This document shows positions 59,401 to 64,000 of a stretch of DNA of 64,000 nt, one piece after another (the stretch's first letter is position 1; every line of letters begins with the position of its first letter). The DNA is from JAJCYL01 sp040222875 (GTDB taxonomy: Bacteria; Bacteroidota; Bacteroidia; Cytophagales; Cyclobacteriaceae). The notes below the pieces were generated by a model, which saw nothing but the letters and a program-made list of their open reading frames with translations, searched no databases and had not been told where the DNA came from. The DNA is taken from positions 170,899-234,898 of the forward strand of contig JAVKCG010000054.1 of assembly GCA_040222875.1 (NCBI GenBank), read 5' to 3'. A program made the position numbers and the translations under genes.

Positions 59401-62400
59401 ATGTCACCATCATCAGTTGTGGTAACTGTAAACTGTTGGGTCTCCCCGGCAGTTCCGGTAAAGCTTACCATTTGAGTTGCATTGTCGAAATCGACCCCTC
59501 CGGTTGCGCTTACATCAGCAAAAGTGATATCTACGTCAAATCCATCCTGAACATCATTATCCAGTGTTATGGTGAACAACAGGCCGCCACCTTCTATGTT
59601 ACTTGCATTGTTGACGGTTATTGTTGCATCGTCATTATCGTTAATTGTACCTGTACCCTTGTCAGTAGCATCTACCAGATTATTGGACGAGAATAAATTA
59701 ACGGTGAATGTTTCGCTGATTTCCACCAGGTCATCATTGGTAACTGGAACTGAAAAAGTCTGTTCTTCTCCATTATTCCCTGCAAATGACAATGTACCCC
59801 CGGTATTGTCGTAGTCACTGCCACCAGTGGCGGTCACATCGGTGAATGTGTAAGTAACTGTTGAGCCACCCTGAATGGCCCCTGCAAGAGAGACGGTGAA
59901 AGTCATAGAGCCGGCCGCTTCATTGACCGTCACATCATTGACGCTAAGTACGGAGGTATCATCATCGGTGATCGTTCCCAGCCCACTATCGTCGTCATTT
60001 ACCAAATTATTGGATGAAACAATGTTAACAGTGTAGGTCTCATTTACTTCTCTCAATAGGTCCTGGGTGATATCTACTTCAATTGTTAGCATCTGGCCAT
60101 CAGAGCCATCAAAGTTTAATACCCCACCGGTATTGTCGAAATCTGTTCCTCCAGTGGAAGAGCCGTTAGTGAAGCTATAAGTAACATTGGTTCCGCCCTG
60201 AACTGCACCATTTAAGGTAACCGTGAATGTCATTGTGCCATCGGCCTCGCTGGCGCTTACGTCATCAATAGCCAGGGTAGAAACATCATCGTCAAGGATG
60301 GTACCTGTACCGGTGCCACTATCAACAACCAACGGATTACTTGAATCAAGATTAACTGTAAATATTTCAGCGAATTCCCTGATGTCATCATCAGTGATTG
60401 GAACAACTATTTGTCTTTGTTGGCCATCTGATCCATCAAAATTCAGTGTCCCACCAGTATTCGTAAAGTCAGTTCCGCCAATTGCAGTTCCGTTGGTGAA
60501 GCTATAAGTAACAATGGTTCCGCCCTGTACGGCTCCATTTAAGGTTACAATGAAAGTCATCGTTCCGGCATCTTCGTCTTCAGTTACATCATTGACTGAT
60601 AAGCTGGAAGCGTCGTTATCGGTGATGGTTCCAACGCCAGTATCGCTGTCATCTAGAAGTGAGTTTGAAGACTCGATAGTGACGTTGAAGGTTTCGTTAT
60701 TTTCCCTGATCTGGTCGTTTGTAGTATTGACGGTGAACTGCTTAGTTTCACCCGCATTACCACTGAATGTCACTACCTGTGGTGTTGTGCTGTAATCTGT
60801 ACCACCTGTTGCAGTTCCGCCGCTAAATGTGGCAGTTACATCAAACCCACCCTGAACGGCGTTATCAAGCGTCACTGTAAATACCAAGCCAGTGCCCTCA
60901 ACTGAACTCACGTTGTTTACAGTAATAGTCGCATCGTCATTGTCGTTGATGGTGCCGGTTGCGGTATCGTTGTCTCCCACCAATGTATTGGTAGAAGTGA
61001 GTGAGACGGTAAAGGTCTCTGGGCTTTCAAGCACATCATCGTCCTGCGTTGAAATTGTAAAAGTTTCAGTTTCATCTTCGTCACCATCGAAAGTTAGGGT
61101 AACGCCATCATTAGCATAATCCTCAGTTCCGGATAGCGGCGTATTACCTCCTGTTGCTGAAACATCCGTAAACCCAATGTTTACATCGAAAGGTCCCTGT
61201 ACATCGTTGTCCAATGTTACGGTGAACAGCATATCACCACCTTCGGTTACGGTTATATCTTCAATGGTAACATTAGCTGCGTCATTATCTTCTATAGTTC
61301 CAATGGCAGTGTCGTTGTCATCGATCAAGCCATCTGAAGCTGTCAGCGATACGGTAAAAGTTTCATTACCTTCCAGAATTCCATCGTCCGATGTGGGCAC
61401 AGTAAATGTTTGCTCTTCTCCTGCATTCCCAACAAAATTCAGTGTCTGGGTTGTGCTTGTGTAGTCAGTTGGACTGTCAGCACTTCCATCGGTAAAATCA
61501 ACATCAACAGTAAAAGCACTCGTGAATGCATTGTTTAATGTGACGGTGAATTCAAGTCCGGTGCCCTCGATTTCTGTGATATCTTCAACGGTAATTGAGG
61601 TAGCATCGTCATCGTTAATTGTACCCGTTGCTGTGTCCGTATCATCAACAAGGGCATCCGAAGACGACAAGTTAACTGTGAACGTTTCAGTCCCCTCGGC
61701 AATGGCATCATCCTCCGTAGTTATAGTAAATTCCTGAGTCTCACTAGCATTACCGGTGAAAGTGAGGGTAATCGGGTCGTTCTCAAAGTCATTACTACCA
61801 TCGGTGTTTACATCAGTGAATGTTACATCTACAGTAAAGCCAGTGTGCACATCTTCGTCAAGTGTAACAGTAAAGACCATATTGCTTCCTTCAGTAACAC
61901 TTACATTTTCTATAGTCACAGCGGCGTCATCATTGTCTTCAATTGTGCCGGTGGCTCCGTCAGAGTCATTGACCAGGGTATTTACCGCATCCAAATTGAC
62001 AGTAAAGGTTTCGCTTAACTCCACCAGATCGTCATCTGTTATTGGTACAACTATAGATTCGGTTTCATTATTGGTGCCAGCGAATGTGAGCGTACCTCCG
62101 GTATTGTCGAAGTCTGTTCCACCTGTGGCCGATACATTGGTGAATGAGTAGTTCACATCCGTTCCACCCTGGAGTGCACCATTTAAGGTGACTGTAAAGG
62201 TGAGTGTTCCATCACTTTCATTTACAGTTACGTCCTCCACTGTAATCGATGAATTATCATCGTCCGTAATTGTGCCGATGGCTGAATCACTGTCATCAGC
62301 GAGGGTATTGGACGACTCAATATTTACAGTGAAGTTCTCACCTCCCTCTGTAAGTTGATCGTCATTTAAAGCAACAGTGAAAGTTTCTACTTCACCATTA

Positions 62401-64000
62401 TTACCCTCAAAGGTGACCGTTCCACTGGTGCTGGTAAAGTCAGTACCACCACCAGTAGCTGTACCATTAGTGAAGCTGTAAGTGACGGTCGTTCCTCCTT
62501 GAAGAGCTCCGGTTAAGGTAACACCAAACTGCATGGGGCCATTGTCCTCGTCCTCTGTTACATCTTCAATCGTTAACACCGAAGAATCATTGTCAGTGAT
62601 AGTCCCAATACCAGTTTCGCTATCTACTACAAGTGGATTACTTGATTCAAGATGAACGGTGAAAGTCTCAGAATTCTCAGTGACCAAATCGTTGGTTATG
62701 GGCACAACAATCTGTTGGGTCTGGCCATCAGTGCCATTGAATGAAATGCTCCCACCGGTTGATGTGAAATCCGATCCTCCAGTGGCTGTTCCATTCATGA
62801 AACTATAGGTCACATTTGTTCCCCCTTGAACCGCTCCATTTAATTCTACTGTGAAGGTTAGGGTTCCATCAGCTTCATTTACTGTTACGTCATCAACAAT
62901 AAGGCTGGAAGCATCATTGTCGGTAATTGTTCCCACACCCGTGTCGCTATCATCAACCAAATCAGAGCTAGCATCAATGGCAACGTCAAAGGTTTCGTTG
63001 GCTTCTCTAATTGCATCCTCAGAAGAAGGGACAGTAAACTGCTGTGTTTCACCTGCATTACCTGCAAAGGTGACCATTTGAGAAGTGGCGGTATAATCAA
63101 CGCCACCTTCGGCTGTATCATCAGTGAAAGTAGCCGTCACATCAAAGCCACCCTGAACACCAATATCAAGAGAAACAGTAAATAGCAGCCCAGTTCCCTC
63201 AGAGGCGCTAACGCTGTTAACAGTAATTGTTGCATCGTCGTTGTCGATGATTGTTCCCAGGCCTACATTGTCAGAGAATGACACGGACCCTGCGGTCACA
63301 ATGTTACTAAGTGTAATTGTGTAGTCTTCTGAGTTTTCAGCAATAAAGTCATTCGTAATATTGACAGTAATCGTTTCAGTTTCCCCTTCAGTACCAGCAA
63401 ATGTGACGGTACCGTCAGCTAATGTAAAATCAGTTCCTTTATCAGCTGATCCAGAGGTTGCAGTATAGCTGGCAATAACACCACCAGCCACATCACAATC
63501 GAGGGTGACGGTAAACTCAGCTGTTCCGTCGGCTTCGTTTACAGTTACATCGTTTATGCTAATTGAGACTTCGTCCGTTAGGGTAATATCGACGTTCTCA
63601 ACTGATGTACACCCATTTACCGTTATAGTAATGTCGTTATAGTCACCCTCAGATAATCCCGATATTGTAGCTTCTCCTGAGTTTACTGTGATATTACTAA
63701 ATGTACCCGAGGAGTAATCGAAATCATACGTTCCATCAGGTACATTTGATAGATTCAGTGTTATTGAGCCATCCGAGGCACTGCAGGATGTGGGATCAGA
63801 AAATGAGGAGCCAATAATTGCTGGTGTATCCTTCACCGTTACACTCGATACTGTAGCACCTGATGCGGTACAGCCATTAGAATCTTCATAGTTCACGCTT
63901 ACACTTCGGGAACCTGCTGTGTTCCAGGTCACTGTTACACTGTTATCTGTACCAGTGCCGCCAGCGGTGATGGTGCCCCCTGAGGAGACGGTCCATACGT
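53496..64000 (-). CDS. Giant Calx-beta repeat surface adhesin, T9SS type B (5' end outside window)
   Basis: The frame is open to the right edge, so the N-terminus is missing; about 3,500 residues are visible. Order: a PKD-like/Ig-like part, 28 tandem Calx-beta domains of about 108 residues each (about 54390-63580), two cadherin-like/Ig domains (NPPVAGDDTATTDEDVP and NDPPIAEDTDIVVN), then the gliding-motility-associated C-terminal sorting domain (GFSPDGDGINDFW, FNRWGNIVFE, PDGTYFYVID). Each Calx-beta unit has an E-G-x-x-(L/M)-x-F-T-V-T-L strand and ends GTI-x-D-x-D, the Ca-binding pattern. The mature protein would be a very long, acidic, calcium-stabilised filament at the cell surface, used for adhesion or gliding. 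PorP/SprF and PorE-like genes follow. Confidence 0.95.
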   Translation of the reverse strand, partial: VWTVSSGGTITAGGTGTDNSVTVTWNTAGSRSVSVNYEDSNGCTASGATVSSVTVKDTPAIIGSSFSDPTSCSASDGSITLNLSNVPDGTYDFDYSSGTFSNITVNSGEATISGLSEGDYNDITITVNGCTSVENVDITLTDEVSISINDVTVNEADGTAEFTVTLDCDVAGGVIASYTATSGSADKGTDFTLADGTVTFAGTEGETETITVNITNDFIAENSEDYTITLSNIVTAGSVSFSDNVGLGTIIDNDDATITVNSVSASEGTGLLFTVSLDIGVQGGFDVTATFTDDTAEGGVDYTATSQMVTFAGNAGETQQFTVPSSEDAIREANETFDVAIDASSDLVDDSDTGVGTITDNDASSLIVDDVTVNEADGTLTFTVELNGAVQGGTNVTYSFMNGTATGGSDFTSTGGSISFNGTDGQTQQIVVPITNDLVTENSETFTVHLESSNPLVVDSETGIGTITDNDSSVLTIEDVTEDEDNGPMQFGVTLTGALQGGTTVTYSFTNGTATGGGTDFTSTSGTVTFEGNNGEVETFTVALNDDQLTEGGENFTVNIESSNTLADDSDSAIGTITDDDNSSITVEDVTVNESDGTLTFTVTLNGALQGGTDVNYSFTNVSATGGTDFDNTGGTLTFAGTNNETESIVVPITDDDLVELSETFTVNLDAVNTLVNDSDGATGTIEDNDDAAVTIENVSVTEGSNMVFTVTLDEDVHTGFTVDVTFTDVNTDGSNDFENDPITLTFTGNASETQEFTITTEDDAIAEGTETFTVNLSSSDALVDDTDTATGTINDDDATSITVEDITEIEGTGLEFTVTLNNAFTSAFTVDVDFTDGSADSPTDYTSTTQTLNFVGNAGEEQTFTVPTSDDGILEGNETFTVSLTASDGLIDDNDTAIGTIEDNDAANVTIEDITVTEGGDMLFTVTLDNDVQGPFDVNIGFTDVSATGGNTPLSGTEDYANDGVTLTFDGDEDETETFTISTQDDDVLESPETFTVSLTSTNTLVGDNDTATGTINDNDDATITVNNVSSVEGTGLVFTVTLDNAVQGGFDVTATFSGGTATGGTDYSTTPQVVTFSGNAGETKQFTVNTTNDQIRENNETFNVTIESSNSLLDDSDTGVGTITDNDASSLSVNDVTEDEDAGTMTFIVTLNGAVQGGTIVTYSFTNGTAIGGTDFTNTGGTLNFDGSDGQQRQIVVPITDDDIREFAEIFTVNLDSSNPLVVDSGTGTGTILDDDVSTLAIDDVSASEADGTMTFTVTLNGAVQGGTNVTYSFTNGSSTGGTDFDNTGGVLNFDGSDGQMLTIEVDITQDLLREVNETYTVNIVSSNNLVNDDDSGLGTITDDDTSVLSVNDVTVNEAAGSMTFTVSLAGAIQGGSTVTYTFTDVTATGGSDYDNTGGTLSFAGNNGEEQTFSVPVTNDDLVEISETFTVNLFSSNNLVDATDKGTGTINDNDDATITVNNASNIEGGGLLFTITLDNDVQDGFDVDITFADVSATGGVDFDNATQMVSFTGTAGETQQFTVTTTDDGDIEGTETFTVSLDASTALVNDTDTGTGTINDNDGIALTIEDVTVTEGNTFTFEVTLSNAAGGAFTVDVDFVNGTAVGPGDYANGLQTLNFNGTAGETQQFTVTTSDDAVLEGDEQFTVTLSASDGTVDDSDTAIGTIEDDDSATLTVEDVTETEGTGLQFTVTLDNQVKDGFDVTINLTDLTATGGSAPLTGTADFAIDQVVLTFAGNSSETQNFTIATQDDAVLEASETFRIDMTSDNALVNDDDTAIGTITDNDNATVTIEDVTAIEGTGLLFTVTLQNDVQGSFNVTAAFTDGTADGGTDYSTTPQVVSFAGSDGETQQFTVTTVNDLIAENSEDFTVNLTSSNTAVTDSDTASGTITDDDNSTLSINDVSVNENAGTATFTVTLLGAVQGGTDVNYSFTNGSATGGADFDATGGTLSFDGDNNEQKTIVVPITNDDIIEGTEDYVVNLTATSSLVDHSDDGNGTILDDDVAVLSINNSSVFEGNQLSFTVTLDKAVTGGFDVAISYTDISATAIDDYDNSAVNLTFAGTAGEMQSFTINTVNDSDLEPTETFTVEMTANSSLVDDSAIATATINDDDATSVTVEDVTVVEGNNLIFTVTLNKAVGSSFDVDVSFSDLSASGGSDYANGVQTVTFDGTMGETETVTVTSTDDNILEGTETFEVSLSSSNALIDDTDTAIGTINDNDGAAITVENVAAAEGNNLVFTVTLDNAVANAFSVDLTFTDNTAVGGVDYSNSVQTVNFLGNAGEFKTFSVPTTDDAILEPTESFTVNMSATNSLVDDSDTAIGTINDNDDATLSITDAAITEGGSMVFTVTLDNNVATGFTVDIDFTDNETTINTDYDGSTQTLTFDGEAGESHQFTVNTNQDAILEGNETFTASLTSSNALVDDTATGTGTINDDDVTSLVVEDVQQTEGGDFTFTVRLNNAVSGAFDVVVTFTDNSATGGVDYDNSGHTLNFTGFAGETQQFTVPSTNDDIVEGDETFVVNLTSSNSLIDDDDTAVGTIIEDDEATITIENASATEGSAISFTVTLDNEVAVAFTVDLTFVDNTATGVTDYSNSVQTVNFAGNASETQIFTVSTQDDTLLEGDETFTVSMDADNSLVDDTDTALGTIIENDNAQLTVEDVTVAEGGDMIYTVTLDQQVSGAFTVDVSFTDVTTTPVDDYDNTAATLNFTGTAGESRQFTVSTQDDNLLEASETYTVVLTSSNPLVDDSDTATGTITDNDDATITIDDATISEGGDLIFTVSLDNDVQGSFDVELSFIDGTTTGGSDYDNSVQTITFNGASGESIQVTVPTTDDADIEGAENLTITMTSTNDLVDDSDTGSGTIDDNDDAAITVNDASINEGGSITFTVTLDNAVSSPFTVDVSLVDVSASGTIDYDNTGQTVSFDGTAGETQTFTVSTVGDQIVESDETFTVRLSSSNSNIDDSDSGTGTILNEDFATLSIDDVEVDEGELMVFTITLDNEVQGSFEVTVDAVDITTTANADYSSNAQLVLALNLDSPIIFSGTPGEEKQFSIESVDDLVLEGTETFTVTMTSENSSVNDDDTALGTINDNEEGALMVDDVSVVEGENLIFTISLNNAVQGLFDVEVFFTDGTATGGDDYDNTSVTITFNGELDESHQVTVESLEDMILDEGTENFTVSLLSTNNLVNDDDTGLGSIIDNDGNNPPVAGDDTATTDEDVPVTIAVLPNDSDPDNDPIQIIEIGTPDSGGTVTINNGGTPDDPSDDTIIYTPAPGFEGEETFTYTISDGRGGTDIATVIITVIPKNDPPIAEDTDIVVNSEEGPYEDTLVPDVNDPDGDELIWSTIPVEDVEHGTVIISTDGTYEYIPDEDYEGPDSFTYEVCDTGDPSLCTTATVFIQVIDNTILEVPAGFSPDGDGINDFWQIEGIEDFPNNKVTIFNRWGNIVFEVRGYDNTSRAWASESNVGVIVGRNRVPDGTYFYVIDLGDGSKPRSGFIVVNR
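54390..63580 (-). repeat. 28 tandem Calx-beta-encoding repeats
   Basis: Units of about 320 bp in length, counted from the GTIxDxD linkers in the translation, encode the Calx-beta array. They are diverged rather than identical, so this is a protein-domain array rather than a recent DNA amplification. The high Asp/Thr content makes the antisense strand appear open, which produces spurious Ser/Val-rich frames. Confidence 0.9.

Noticed and set aside
57226..62151. Many plus-strand frames rich in Ser and Val across 53,700-63,100
   Set aside because: They are antisense to the Asp/Thr-rich Calx-beta repeats; repeated codon patterns keep the opposite strand open. No start context, domain or signal supports them.
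54390..63580. Tandem repeats considered as a CRISPR array or minisatellite
   Set aside because: Units are about 320 bp, diverged at DNA level and in one continuous frame coding for Calx-beta domains; there are no short constant repeats with unique spacers.

Overview
The window looks like chromosomal DNA of a Bacteroidota member, most likely a gliding-type Cytophagales bacterium. The evidence is protein content: a GldG-like ABC component, PorP/SprF, an OmpA/PD40 protein of PorE type, type IX secretion (T9SS) sorting domains of types A and B, a BT_3928/DoxX-like protein, and DUF1599 and DUF4340 proteins. TAnnTTTG promoter boxes and the lack of strong Shine-Dalgarno sequences agree. Genus cannot be fixed from the sequence alone.

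Layout: 1-4343 holds the end of a gldG-like gene, a DUF4340 gene, a duplicated-domain lipoprotein and holA. 4344-10221 is an accessory island: a type III restriction-modification pair (mod-res) bracketed by two pairs of direct repeats, one pair being the 3' ends of T9SS-exported protein genes. 10222-14054 is a minus-strand run: cyclophilin lipoprotein, CBM9-like lipoprotein, menB, YdeI/DUF1801 protein and a NaChBac-like voltage-gated channel. 14248-18020 is an unusual pair, a 970-residue AAA-like protein with a degenerate P-loop followed at once by an MscS channel. 18022-21051 is a second accessory module: a kinase-fold-like protein, a PD-(D/E)xK-type restriction endonuclease and an HTH-fused DNA methyltransferase.

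21224-45945 is mostly housekeeping: a DPE2-type malQ, OsmC, folP-cdaA (c-di-AMP), DUF1599/BT_3928/aroK, pckA, SixA-like phosphatase, NhaC antiporter, class V aminotransferase, a CadC-like regulator fused to a beta-propeller, ppa, a TPR protein, ffh, a T9SS-secreted metallopeptidase, a cyclase-family protein, a phosphoglycerate-mutase-like phosphatase, a hotdog thioesterase with menF, and a DUF4407 membrane protein. menB, the thioesterase and menF point to menaquinone respiration.

46529-50058 is a third accessory module: a MORC/HSP90-like GHKL ATPase overlapping a SPPY-type DNA methyltransferase, preceded by about 580 bp of poorly coding DNA with two striking palindromes. 50356-64000 is a T9SS surface operon read leftwards: a giant adhesin with 28 Calx-beta repeats (open at the right edge), PorP/SprF and the OmpA/PD40 protein.

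Three methyltransferase-containing modules of different architecture in 45 kb make this a defence-rich stretch. The best candidates for under-described biology are the GHKL-ATPase/methyltransferase pair, the AAA/MscS pair and the kinase-like/endonuclease/HTH-methyltransferase trio.
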